A stretch of 64,000 nucleotides of DNA, taken from the NCBI GenBank assembly GCA_023678885.1, contig CM042962.1, positions 17,498,336 through 17,562,335 on the forward strand, written 5' to 3'. The notes under the pieces are model-generated. The model was not told where the DNA came from. It saw only the letters and a program-made list of their open reading frames with translations, and did no database searches. The stretch is from Pogostemon cablin. Taxonomy: Eukaryota; Streptophyta; Magnoliopsida; Lamiales; Lamiaceae. Below are positions 1 to 9,864 of the stretch, piece by piece (the stretch's first letter is position 1; each line of letters opens with the position of its first letter). The position numbers and the translations under genes were made by a program.

Positions 1-164
1 TCGAGTAATTAAGGTATTTTTGAAAACTCGATACCCGGTCCGATAGTGAACAATCGGGTCCGGGTATACCCGATATCCAAAATAACCCGAAAAAACCGAG
101 TATTTCGGGTAATTTTTTCGGATCGGTTCGGGTACCCGAAACCCGAAAAAATGCCCACCCATAG
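1..164. repeat. Terminal part of a probable hAT-type non-autonomous transposon
   Basis: The stretch is dense in CGGGTA/TACCCG and CCCGAAACCCG motifs and ends at 152-164 with TGCCCACCCATAG. That end is close to the CAGGGGTGGGCA-type terminus of many plant hAT MITEs. The other end lies outside the window, so target duplication and length cannot be checked. Confidence 0.35.
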
Positions 165-273
165 GTCCGTCCCTATTTTTTACCCATTTTGATTATTTAT
201 TTTATTTTAAATATTTATACATATTATAAATAATGTGTAATATATATTATTTCATATAATTAGTAATTATATA

Positions 274-522
274 CTCACTCCGTCCCACATAAACGTTTAC
301 ATTTGCTTTTGCACGTAGATTAAGAGATATAATATTTTAATGTGTAATGAGGTGAGAGAAATAATATTTAATGTAAAGTGGATAGTTGTATTAGTGTTGT
401 GTGTGGGCCTATATAGAATAATTAATTATTTTGTGGGCCCAACTTGATAAAAAAGGAAATATAACCTAAATTTGTGACAAATCAAAATGGAAAGCGTAAA
501 CCTTAACGTAGGACGGATGGAA
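274..522. mobile_element. Stowaway-like MITE (Tc1/mariner)
   Basis: The element opens with CTCACTCCGTCCCAC and closes with an imperfect inverted copy (GGACGGATGGAA). It is flanked by TA at 272-273 and 523-524 and is about 250 bp long. These are the usual size, terminus and target site of plant Stowaway MITEs. It has no coding capacity. Confidence 0.75.
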
Positions 523-530
523 TATATAAC

Positions 531-735
531 AGTGTTGTCAAAATCGAACCGCACCGGTCTGTTCAACCGGTTGGACTGGGAACTGGGCTGTGAACCAGTC
601 TGAAAACACCCCAAGAACTGCTTTTGATGTTAAACCGAAAAAAACCAGATCAAATCGGTAAAAACCGATCAAACCAGAAGAAATATGATAACAAGAAATT
701 GTCGGTTCGTGTTTAAAAAAATTAGAACGCAACTA
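531..735. repeat. Unclassified CCGGTT/CGAACCG-rich dispersed repeat
   Basis: About 200 bp carry repeated short motifs such as AACCGGTT, CCGGTC and AAACCGAT/ATCGGT on both strands. This looks like a non-autonomous transposon body. I could not define termini, and the reading frames across it look like chance. Confidence 0.3.
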
Positions 736-991
736 CTATGCTACAAATTTCACAGAGGGAGAAATATTTTGAAAAACCCTATCTTCACTAGAGGGAAACG
801 GAATCAATAGATCTTTACTGGTCTGACTTGGACCTCTGGCTCTGGTGACAGAATTAGACGATCATAAACAATGAGCTGTTGTAATTGAAGGTCATCATCT
901 TGTTACATGCTAAATATTGATAAATATTGTATACTCATTCATGTTATTGAATTGATTATACCAGTAATTAAGGGCAAAATGGTCTCAAGCA

Positions 992-1441
992 ATGAGCAAG
1001 AACATATTTATCCTACAAGATAATGCAAAACCATATTTTCAAGACCATGATTTGGAGTTTGGAAGGGCTGCAAGATCTGATGGATTCAACATCAGAATGG
1101 TATGCCAACCTCTAAACTCACCCGACACTAACAAAAATGATTTAGACTGGTTTAGGTCCATTCAATCATTGCAGGTATCCACTGCAAGTTACACAGTGGA
1201 GCAAATGTTGGAGCAAGTGAAGTTGTCATATGAAAATTTGACACCTATGACTCTTAACAAGGTTTTTCTAAGTCTTCAATGTTGTCTCATTGAGATAATG
1301 AAGGTGAACGAGGGAAACAACTACAAGTTGCCACATATGGGCAAGGATAAGTTGTTGAGACAACATGCATTGCCAATGAGTTTGGATGTGGACTTGGTAA
1401 GGGCATGCATCCAAAAGATAACTGAAGAAGGAAATGGTTAA
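992..1441 (+). pseudogene. Mariner-like transposase, C-terminal fragment (DD39D)
   Basis: The 149-residue frame is the C-terminal half of a plant mariner-like transposase, which cuts and pastes Tc1/mariner elements at TA. The second catalytic Asp is D10 in LQDNAKP. The third is D50 in SPDTNKNDLDWF, with exactly 39 residues between, which is the plant MLE signature. The block after it (FRSIQSLQ) is also family typical. The N-terminal DNA-binding domain and the first Asp are absent. Similarity to the preceding IK-AKW stretch is split over two frames just upstream (about 960-990), so the copy is frameshifted and truncated. The ATG at 992 is internal, not a true start. It may belong to the transposon that ends at 2758. 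Confidence 0.85.
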
Positions 1442-1640
1442 GCTTATTTATGACATTTCAAGTCTGATGCATAGTCTAGGTTATTAGAACATGCATATTA
1501 GGTGTCTGTTTTTTATGTTTACAGCATAAACATTATCTTAGGATGCTATTTTACTATATTTAAAATGTTTAAGCTGTAAACATAGTAGAACTAAGGCTTT
1601 TGATGTTTACATCATTAACATTCATTCTAGAAAATATATC

Positions 1641-2059
1641 TAATTACTCTTAGTTTCCTAAATAGGGTAAAACTCTATTTGGTGACATAAGAACATCCAT
1701 AGTATGGATGAGAACTAACTCAACACGGCACATAATAGCACGAACATGCATATTTAGCCAAGAAGTTCATTCATCATCAACCAATATTTTCGAGGGGCAA
1801 GCATAACAATACCCTCAGAAAAAAGGGAAAAAATTCCATAATTAGGACAGTGGCCTCCTAATAATGGCTTAAGCTATTGCGGTGGCTCACTAATTGCTCT
1901 TAGTCTCCTAAATAGGGTAAAACCATATTTAGTGACTGAAGAACATCCATAATATGGATGAGAACTAACTTAACACTACACATAATAGCACAAACATGCA
2001 TATTTAGCCAAGTAGTTCATTCATTGTGAAGAAACAATTTCGAGGGGCAAGCATTACAA
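1641..2059. repeat. Direct duplication of a ~169-bp segment
   Basis: Positions 1641-1809 and 1891-2059 are two diverged copies of one sequence. Both run from TAATT-CTCTTAGT through AATAGGGTAAAAC and GGATGAGAACTAACT to TTTCGAGGGGCAAGC. About 80 bp separate them. The second copy runs straight into the 31-bp tandem array. No reading frame is kept. Confidence 0.8.
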
Positions 2060-2252
2060 GCCTCACAAGGCAATCAAGCACATAATCAAGCCTCACAGGG
2101 AATATTCAAGTACAAGATCAAGCCTCACAGGGCAACCAATAGCATAATCAAGCCTCACAGGGCATACCAAGCATATATTCAAGCCTCACAGGACATACCA
2201 AGCACATACTCAAGCCTCACAGGGCATACCAATTATATAATTAAGCCTCACA
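2058..2252. repeat. 31-bp tandem repeat array (AAGCCTCACAGG units)
   Basis: AAGCCTCACA begins at 2058, 2088, 2120, 2150, 2181, 2212 and 2243, giving six units of 30 to 32 bp and a partial seventh. Units carry variable middles (GGCATACCAAGCA-like). The spacing is not a multiple of three throughout, so the array is not protein coding. Confidence 0.85.
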
Positions 2253-2696
2253 AAATATGAACTTAAGGATTAGGGTATACCGATGGCATAACGAGAGAGA
2301 GACAAGATCTAGGGTTCTTGAAGAGAGAGGGGGATGTGGAGATGGAGCTAACAAGAGATGAGAGAGACAGAGATGCGAGAGTGCTAGATCTATGATTTTT
2401 GAAGAGAGTGTGAAGTAGATTTAGGGTTCTTGAAGAGAGCAGGATAGAAAGATGAATGCAACTTGAGAGATGAAGGAGGCGACGTGATCTAAGTTAATTG
2501 GATGTGAAATGGGGGTGGGGGCAGATTTTGGGGTGGGGCAGATTTGTGTTGGTGTTATTTTAATTAGTTTATGAATTAGAATAGTATATTTAATTAGTGC
2601 AATTAGTTATTAAGTGTAATTTTTGTGGATAGGTATTTTAGAAATTAAGGGGTATTGAGGGGTTATTTTGAAAATTTTTTTCTATTTTTTGGGTGG

Positions 2697-2758
2697 TAAA
2701 CATAAGTATGAGATGGACGAAAACGGAAAGTGTGAACATAAGTATGAGACAGAGGGAG
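2697..2758. mobile_element. Right terminus of a mariner/Stowaway-class element
   Basis: Two subterminal copies of AACATAAGTATGAGA are followed by CAGAGGGAG and the TA at 2759-2760. This is the reversed CTCCCT-type terminus of Stowaway and plant mariner elements. It lies on the same side as the 3' end of the transposase relic at 992-1441. The whole 992-2758 stretch could therefore be the right part of one decayed autonomous element, with the repeats at 1641-2252 inside it. Confidence 0.55.
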
Positions 2759-2760
2759 TA

Positions 2761-3417
2761 TGACTTTATTATTTCTTTCCATTATACTTTTTTCCTTCTA
2801 TATACATTAAAAATCTCTATTAATTTTTTCTTGATAAAATGAATTACAATCAAATATTTACTTGTATAATAATAATGAAATCCACTTCTCCAAACTATTT
2901 TGTTGGTAGAGTGATTAGAATTATAGATATGCCCAAAAAGGCAAATCTATTGATCTTTATCTCATATTTTCTCACTTTGCTGCTTTTCTTTGTCATAAAA
3001 TTAATTATTCTCTCTCACCATCTTCTCTCATTTTCTCTTATTAGCTTTTACTCTCCATCTATTTCTCTTCATAAATAATTATACAAACATCTATAACAAA
3101 CAAAACAATCACTCCACTGAAACTTTAATCTTTATTTTCCATCTACAACCTTTAGAATGCACATAATTATAACACATAAAAAAAATGTGTAAAAAATAAA
3201 TAAATTCTTCATTTCTCATTAGTTCTAATTGATATTCTGATTTATAAATTCTTCCTTTCTCATTAGTTCTAATCTTACATTTAAGTAAAAAACCAGTCCA
3301 TCATGAAATAATGTACTGTTATGAATCGATTCATCAAACCAAATTAAACATTCACTCTTTTATTAACCATCTATCCTACTGTACGATGTTGCCCGCTGTG
3401 AGACCCTCGTCTCCTGA
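2761..3417. other. AT-rich intergenic DNA, no feature seen
   Basis: I see no gene, terminal repeat or RNA here. A short hydrophobic frame at 2839-3078 is low complexity (TTCTCTC-rich) and has no recognisable domain. The last 60 bp may contain decayed P450 sequence upstream of element A. Confidence 0.5.
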
Positions 3418-3628
3418 GTAGAATATTAGTGATATTTTTACCTAGATTTTAGTGTTTTTTTATGTCTGTTTTCATAGTATTTTATCTGTATTTATGTGCT
3501 ATTTGGTGGAGTTATGTGTTTTTATGGAATTGAGTGTGAATGAACTTAATGGTATGTAAAACATGTGAAACCAGAGTGAAAATTGAGAAGAGAGACGAAA
3601 GAAGGAAGAAGAAAACAGGGCAGCAAGA

Positions 3629-3846
3629 ACACGGTCAGCCGTTTCAAGTACACGAGCTGTGTCGTGCTACACGAGTCGTGTACTGGAAACATGCCTGTAA
3701 GAGATGGTCGTACGACGACATCAGAATGCGCAACACGACCATCCCTTGACTGTGTTGCAGAACATGACTCGTGTCCGTCGTAAGTTCGCGTTGACCCAGA
3801 AACCCTGACGCGACTCGAGTCGTGTTACAGCACACGAGTCGTGTAG
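3629..3846 (+). repeat. Hairpin array in the U3 of element A 5' LTR
   Basis: ACACGAGTCGTGT-type palindromes recur, for example at the ACACGAGCTGTGTCGTG, ACACGAGTCGTGTACTG and ACACGAGTCGTGTAGG sites, mixed with ACACGGTCAGCCGT. The array lies directly upstream of the TATA box. Its 3' LTR counterpart is at about 31958-32181, and a homologous array occurs in the pol-env spacer at 27995-28270. Confidence 0.75.
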
Positions 3847-3879
3847 GTGCCTGATCAGTAAAAAAATCAGATTTCTTCT

Positions 3880-3971
3880 AGCTGGAATTTCGTGTATCTC
3901 TTTTCAAAGGTTGAATGAGTATAAATACCCACCCATTCAACCTTTGAAAAGAGATACACGAAATTCCAGCT
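3880..3971. repeat. Perfect 38-bp inverted repeat with the LTR TATA box in its loop
   Basis: Positions 3880-3917 are the exact reverse complement of 3934-3971 (38 of 38 bases). The 16-nt loop at 3918-3933 contains TATAAATA. The 3' LTR has the right arm and the TATA box but not the left arm, so the left arm is a later inverted copy of the right one. Confidence 0.95.
3920..3927 (+). promoter_or_regulatory. LTR TATA box, element A 5' LTR
   Basis: TATAAATA is conserved with the 3' LTR copy at 32230-32237. It lies just downstream of the hairpin array, as in the LTRs of B and C, so it is the likely core promoter for element transcription. Confidence 0.7.
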
Positions 3972-4992
3972 GCTCACACACCAATCTTTTGATTTTACAT
4001 CATATTCTTCATCCCTTCATCCATACTTTGATTCTACATCATCTCTCCATAAATTCTACCATCCAAAGAAAGTGAAGAAGCAAGGAAGAGTGGGTGATCA
4101 CCAAAGGAAGGAAGGAGATTCAATTGGAGCCAATCCAAAGGAGTTTTCATCCCAATTTTGTGTTAATCTTCTAGTTTACCATGATTTGTAAGGTTTTTAA
4201 TGTCTATGTTAAGGATCTTATGAAGATTGTAGGATAATCTCCCTTGTGGGATTAGCAACATGAAAGTTTGTGGTTAAATTTTGGGATCTATGTATTTAAA
4301 TTCATATGTTGATTGGGTTAATTGATTTCCTATCATTGATGCTTTAGATCTTGAGGTTTTTGATTATTTGTGTGTTTAGATGCTCTAAATATATAATTAG
4401 ATTGAGAAATCAATTTTGTGATTAGGACATTTGAGTGAATCATTTCATCAAACACTTCATGTGCATTATAAATTGTAAAGATATTGAGAAATCCTTTAGA
4501 GTTTAGAACCCTTTGATAGGACATACGGTTGGTTTGATCGAGAGATTGATTAATTGTGTGAAGGGATTCTTATATCAAGCTTAGTACCTAGTTAGAATTG
4601 TTTGAATGAGAACCAACCTTTGTGCTAATTGAGATTAATATCATATTCATCTTGAGAAGGAGCTTAGGTGAATTTAGAGTTGGCTCTTAATCCATACCCT
4701 TGATTCATATGAGTTTAATGCATGTATCTTAAGATTTCCCACTACTTAATAGTTGTTAATCCCACTTTTGCTTAATTTGGAAAACAACTTTACATTACTT
4801 CATTTTAATTGTTTGGTCATACTTTGTTTACTTGATTTGTGTCATTTTAATACTTGTTCAACAATCCCACTCGATGATTTGTCTCTATATAATTATGATA
4901 AGTGTGATATCGCTTAAGCTCTAGCGCCAACCTCCCTGTGGTTCGATAAATTATTTTAGTTGGTCATCCCTACTACAAAATGGCTAATCAAA

Positions 4993-5010
4993 TGGTGCCG
5001 TTGCCGGGGA
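4993..5010 (+). other. Primer binding site, tRNA-Asp type (element A)
   Basis: TGGTGCCGTTGCCGGGGA starts three bases after the LTR. It differs by one base from TGGCGCCGTTGCCGGGGA, the complement of the 3' end of plant tRNA-Asp(GTC) as I recall it. Athila elements commonly use this primer. Confidence 0.85.
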
Positions 5011-5137
5011 GACAACGGTTTCTAGTAGCTTAACGAAGGAACGCTTAGAGTAATCTTAATAGAGACATTTTTATTTTATTTGTTTGCTTGTATTTGTTTT
5101 GAAATTTTTATTCTAACTTCTCTTATTTTGAAGGTGT

Positions 5138-7104
5138 ATGCACACAAGGTCCAAGTGTAAACAAGTTGAACCTCTTGATCTAGAGATTGAACACACTTTG
5201 AGAAGAAAAAGTAAGGAGAACAAAACCAAAATCAGTAATCTTATGGAGAACAATCAAGAAGAATGTGTAAATGTTGAGTACGATGGGGAAGGATTGCAAA
5301 ATGTGCAAGACAATGCACAAGCACCCCAAGTCAATGTTAATCCTCCTCAACAAGCTCATCAAAATTTTGGAGGACTTAACAATCAAGTTTTGCTTCAACA
5401 AATGGTGCAACAAGCTATGCCTCAACAAGGATTTCAACAAGTTTATGTGCCTCCACCACCTCCGGTGCATCGAGGGCCTCATGTCGAAACAAGAATAATC
5501 CGGGATTTCTTTATGCCAAGGGAAATGCCACAAATGATGGGACCACCAATCAATGCCAACAACTTTTAATTTAAAGCGGGCTTGATTTCTATGGTGAGAG
5601 AGCCACAATTTAGTGGAACTCCGAATGAGGATCCTAACGCTCATCTAGCTTAATTTATTGAGATTGCCAACAACGTGAAGATGAATGGAGTGAGTGAGGA
5701 TTGCATCAAGATGAGTTTGTTTCTATTTTCGTTGAGGGATCGTGCTCGAACATGGCTATCTATCATTACTCCCGTTACGTGTAACACTTGGGAGGAGCTT
5801 GCAAAAATGTTCTTGAACAAATATTTTCCGCCTTCTAAGACGCTTCAAATGAAGAGCTTGATTGCTCAATTCAAGCAAATGCCTCAAGAGAGTTTTTATG
5901 AAGCGTGGGAAATGTTTAAGGATATGCTTCGCAAGTGTCCACAATACAGTTTTCTAGAAAATCAACAAGTGGGGTTTTTCAACCAAGGTTTGATAAACAG
6001 GCAAAGAATTTATGTCGATGCTTCAGCGGGTGGATCCATACTTGGTGTGACTTCGGAGAGGGCTATAAGGATTTTTGATGAGATTGCTACAAATGTCTAC
6101 CAATGATCATTGGAGAGAGTTAATGGATGCTATGGATTTGAGAGCTTCGATCAAGGGGAACAGTTTAGTGTGAAGAGTGCTAGTGTGGAGCCAAGTTTGC
6201 CAAGTGTTGAGATGATAGCGGCGGAGGTAATGAGGCAAATGGGCTTGGATCAAGGTGTGAATAATAAAGGAGTTAATATGGTTGAAGGCCAAATTGAGCA
6301 AGGGGTTCTTCCTCCAAATAGTGTTAGTGGGGAACAACGGGCTATGACAATGCCACATGTAGAGGATGTGCAATACATGCAAGGAATGAATTATCAAGGT
6401 AACTATCAAAATAATTACCAAGGTAATTTCAACCACAACCAAGAAAACTACCCACCAAGGCAAGGAGGTTTCAATAGTCAAGGAAGGGGAAGCTCATACC
6501 CACAACAACAAAGGAGGCAAGACAATTTCTCTTTTTCAAACCCGAGCAATGCGGTTTCTTATCCCCCGGGTATCATCCAGGAGCTAAAACGCCAAATAAT
6601 GAAGGGAAGGCAACTACCAAAGAACTCATTGAAAAGTTGATTGCATCAAACAAAGCTCAAGATAAAACAAGAAGAAAGATTGATGAAGCTAATGATAGAA
6701 GGTTCAAAGCCTTGGAGCACTCGGTTGGTCAAATTGCTAGTTTGTTGAGTACGAATGAGAAAGGAAAATTTCCTTCTACCACCGTTGTAAATCCAAAAAA
6801 GCAATGCAAGACAATCACTTTGAGGAGTGGAACGAACTATAAGGGACCTTCTATGCCTATGGAAGATGAGAAAGTAGAAGAGAAGGAGGTTGAGGAAAAC
6901 TTGGTTGAAGAAGACTTTGTGGAAGAAAGTGAAGTTGAAGTAAAAGCAAATGATGAGACGGATGTGGTTGAGTCAGAAGTTGTTGAAAAGAAATGGCAAA
7001 GAACAAAAGCGTTGAAAAAGAAAGAGGAAGAAGTTGAAGTAGAAAGGGATAGTTGGCAAATACCAAAAACTCAAGTGCCCATCCCTTTTCCGCATAGATT
7101 CTAA
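5138..7104 (+). pseudogene. Gag of element A (Athila type), broken
   Basis: This region encodes the capsid polyprotein that packages element RNA. The start is the ATG at 5138 (MHTRSK), shared as M-TRS with gag of B and C. The basic start is followed by a Gln/Pro-rich stretch, then the retrotransposon gag core (RDRARTWLSIITP; LNKYFPPSKTLQMK; EAWEMFKDMLRKCP; DASAGGSILG). An Asn/Gln/Gly-rich linker and a coiled-coil segment (FKALEHSVGQIASLL) lead to ITLRSG. Breaks are TAA at 5651-5653 (Gln expected), TGA at 6104-6106 (Trp expected), a frameshift near 6570 and TAA at 7102-7104 (Gln expected). No CCHC zinc knuckle is seen. Confidence 0.85.
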
Positions 7105-8099
7105 AAGAAGGGCCTTGATGAAAAATTTGTAAAGTTTTTAGAGATCTTCAAGAAAATCCTCATCAATATACCCGTTGCGGATGCTTTGTTACAAATGCCT
7201 CATTATGCCAAGTTTTTGAAAGACATCATGGCAAGAAAAAGGAGCTTAGTGGAGAATGAGACCGTCAATTTGACGGAAGAGTGTAGTGCCATAATTCAAA
7301 AGAAGTTGCCTCCAAAGCTCAAAGATCCGGGGAGTTTTGTCATACCATGTGAGATGGGTAAGAGTGAAGTTCATAATGCTCTTTGTGATCTTGGGGCTAG
7401 TATCAATTTGATGCCTATGTTTATCTTCAAGAAACTTGGTATAGGGAAAGTAAAGCCTACGTCCGTTACATTGCATCTTGTGGATAGGTCTTTGACTTAT
7501 CCTAAGGGAGTCGTTGAGGATGTGATAGTTAAAGTTGGAAAGTTCATATTCCCGGTGGATTTTGTAGTTCTTGACATGGACGAGGATGAAAATGTTCTAT
7601 TGATATTAGGGCATCCATTCTTGGCCACGGGAAGGGCTTTAATTGATGTGCATAAAGGGGAATTGACTTTGAGGGTGAATGAAGAAGAAGTTGTGTTTTC
7701 ATTACGAAATGCGATGAGGCATCCAGATGAGAAAGAGAAGTGTAGAAGGATTGAATTGATTGATGAGATTGTTCAAAAGAACTTGTCATTCTTCTTATCT
7801 AAATATCCTCTCAAAACAAGCATAAGTCATTCTCTTACTTTATCTTTAAATTCTACTTCTTCTTTATATTGTTTAGAAGATAATGATATAAATGATTGCT
7901 TACATGATTTGAATGCTTGTAGGGAAATGCAAGAAAATGAAGCCAAGTTGATGTACTATGGAAAGAGAGAATATCTTCCTTTGGAAGTTGAAGGTGAAGA
8001 GTCAAATGTTGAAAAAGGGAAAGAGGAATTGAAGCCATTACCCGATCACCTTATGTACGCGTACTTGGGGGACGACAAAACCTTTCTGATAATTATATC
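7105..8099 (+). pseudogene. Aspartic protease region of element A, interrupted by element B
   Basis: This is a retropepsin-type protease that would cut the Gag-Pol polyprotein. The active-site motif is DLGASINLMP (codons near 7390-7420). The flap-side block has VDFVVLDMDEDENV and the closing motif is ILGHPFLATGRALID. The frame then runs through an acidic linker (KPLPDHLMYAYLGDD) toward RT. The reading frame is open from 7105 to the insertion of element B at 8105. With B and one ATCAT copy removed, the frame continues without a stop into the RT region at 24723. A stop at 7102-7104 separates it from gag. Confidence 0.85.
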
Positions 8100-8308
8100 A
8101 TCATTGATGAGAGTGTAAATTCACGTATTTTGGGCTCTGATTTGTGTGGGAATGGAGTACGATTGAGTCTTTTATTGAGACAAATCGGTACGTTTATAGA
8201 AAAGTCACGAATCAGAGGGACAAAGGCTGTTTGAGCATATTTGCATTGGAAAACAGGTGTAAAAGGCTCGGAATTGGAAGACACGATTTTAGAGGCAAGG
8301 ATCGAGTG

Positions 8309-8640
8309 TTGTTCGACCAAGAGAGCCTGTTCGACCAGACCACCCAGGTCGAATAGAGGAGGCCAACTCGAGCAGATTGTGCAGATCCATCCAGAGAGTT
8401 AGCTCGACTTGGAGGCGTTGCTCGACCAACATCAGCTTGGTCGAGCAGATGAGTAGAGGTCGAACAAAGTGAACAAAACATACAAAGAGTTTGTTCAACT
8501 TGAAGGTGTTGCTCGACCAACATCAATTTGGTCGAGCAAAGGAGGTTAAGCCGAGTAGAATGTCAAAATTATCCAGAGAGCTTGCTCGACCAGTTGCTCG
8601 AGTTGGAGGCCTTGCTCGACCAGTCCATGTCTGGTCGAAT
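8309..8640 (+). repeat. TCGACC/GGTCGA hairpin array in U3 of element B
   Basis: Several short inverted repeats follow each other. Two are perfect: GCTCGACCAA with TTGGTCGAGC around a 7-nt loop near 8418-8445, and TGCTCGACCAA with TTGGTCGAGCA near 8510-8540. Others are GTTCGACC with GGTCGAAT near 8329-8355, and CTCGACCAG with CTGGTCGAAT near 8614-8641. Linkers include AACAAAGTGAACAAAACAT (8463-8481), which recurs in the pol-env spacer. Confidence 0.85.
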
Positions 8641-8745
8641 GGAATTTTATTGCTGCTATTTATGGTAATTACAAATGTCTTTTACCAAATTTGACGTGTG
8701 TTTCAAGCAAAGGCCCATCCTAAGCCCACAAGGAGGTCCTATGAG

Positions 8746-8753
8746 TATAAAAG
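8746..8753 (+). promoter_or_regulatory. LTR TATA box, element B 5' LTR
   Basis: TATAAAAG lies about 100 bp downstream of the hairpin array. The same motif is at 23712-23719 in the 3' LTR. Confidence 0.7.
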
Positions 8754-9757
8754 AAGAGCTTTGGTAGGAGAACGAAGAGATGACACATCATCCATCCATC
8801 TACTACCGAAACCCTACCATCATCCGAAAGAGTCGTGAGGAAAGGTTCGTCTGGTGAGTCAAGTAAGATCATACCAACTAGCCATGATTGTTCCTAGATC
8901 AATCATGGGCTAGAACTACCCCGGTAGTTCTAGGGTTATGAAAATTTTATGAGTTAATTGAATTTCTATGTGTAAACTCCGTACAACACTACTTGTGGTT
9001 TATTTTATATAAGATTGTGCTTTTTCAATTCATACTCAAGGTCGTTTTGTGCATCATGAACTGTCATGTAGAGTCTGAATACATCTCTTAGTTATTGATT
9101 GAGTACGTTCACCGCTAAGCAGGATCATATGTTATAATTCTAAGTGAGGGGATTCCGAAGTCTTATTAGAACTATCTTATATAGATACTTGTTAATTAAA
9201 TCGTATTCGGGTTAATAAGTAGGATAGAGAGTATAACTTTATAGTACCTAAAAAGGAAGATCAATCAGGTTAGAGTACTAAGTGCACGGAAAATAATTGA
9301 TTATGATAGTACCTAAAAAGGGGGGTGAAGTATGCATCTTGCTCCGAGGATATTCACACGTGTCATACGCTTGCTTATTTGTGTCTATAGAGTATGCTTG
9401 CATGGTTTAGTGATGCGTCCATAAACTGCAAGGCAGAGTCGGACAACAACACATGGAAAGAAAATTAACGAGTAAAACTGGATGACCTGAAGAACTACTC
9501 TATTACTTACTTGATCACAACCGAGTTTCCTCTATTGCTGGCTTATTTACTTTGTTATTTTTACTTATATGTTATTTAGTTTCGTAACCAAACCAAATCC
9601 AATTTGCCATATAATCTTAGTTAATTAGAATATAGTTAAAGTGATAATCATCCGTCTCTTGGGTACGATAAATACTTGGTCACCTATCGAAACTATAATT
9701 GATATCCTTATACTTGAGGATTAATTTTGTGTGTTGAGAAAACGCCCATCAAGTTTT

Positions 9758-9775
9758 TGGCGACGTTGCCGGGGA
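9758..9775 (+). other. Primer binding site, tRNA-Asp type (element B)
   Basis: TGGCGACGTTGCCGGGGA lies six bases after the LTR end. It has one mismatch to the tRNA-Asp complement used by Athila elements. Confidence 0.85.
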
Positions 9776-9864
9776 CGGAATTAATTATTATTTGATTATT
9801 TCTAGTTTAATTAAGATTATATTATTCTTGTCTTTAATTTCTAACTCTTGTTTTTCTTAGGTGT

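Larger units (their letters stand above)
3423..4990 (+). repeat. 5' LTR of element A
   Basis: It is homologous to 31755-33311 over its length and ends in CTAATCA, three bases before the primer site. The 3' copy starts TGATGAGTGAT, while this copy starts ATATTAGTGAT at 3423, so the terminal TG has mutated. Proximal to distal it holds a hairpin array (about 3629-3846), an inverted repeat around the TATA box (3880-3971) and the R-U5 part. It differs from the 3' copy by many substitutions and by the extra left arm of the inverted repeat. Confidence 0.9.
8105..9751 (+). repeat. 5' LTR of element B
   Basis: It starts TGATGAGAGTG and ends CCCATCA, matching 23070-24717 throughout. U3 holds the TCGACC/GGTCGA hairpin array (8309-8640), followed by the TATA box at 8746. 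The distal part is AT-rich R-U5. A diverged relative of this LTR, on the other strand, is element D at the window end. Confidence 0.93.

Noticed and set aside
2058..2252. Regular 31-bp repeats resembling a CRISPR array
   Set aside because: There are no unique spacers of constant size, no cas genes, and the setting is a plant nuclear genome. The units are a plain tandem repeat.
2839..3078. 79-residue hydrophobic frame
   Set aside because: It is a low-complexity TTCTC-rich sequence without a domain, promoter or homologue that I recognise.
4993..5010. tRNA gene at the primer binding site
   Set aside because: Only 18 nt match the tRNA 3' end. There is no cloverleaf, so it is a primer binding site.
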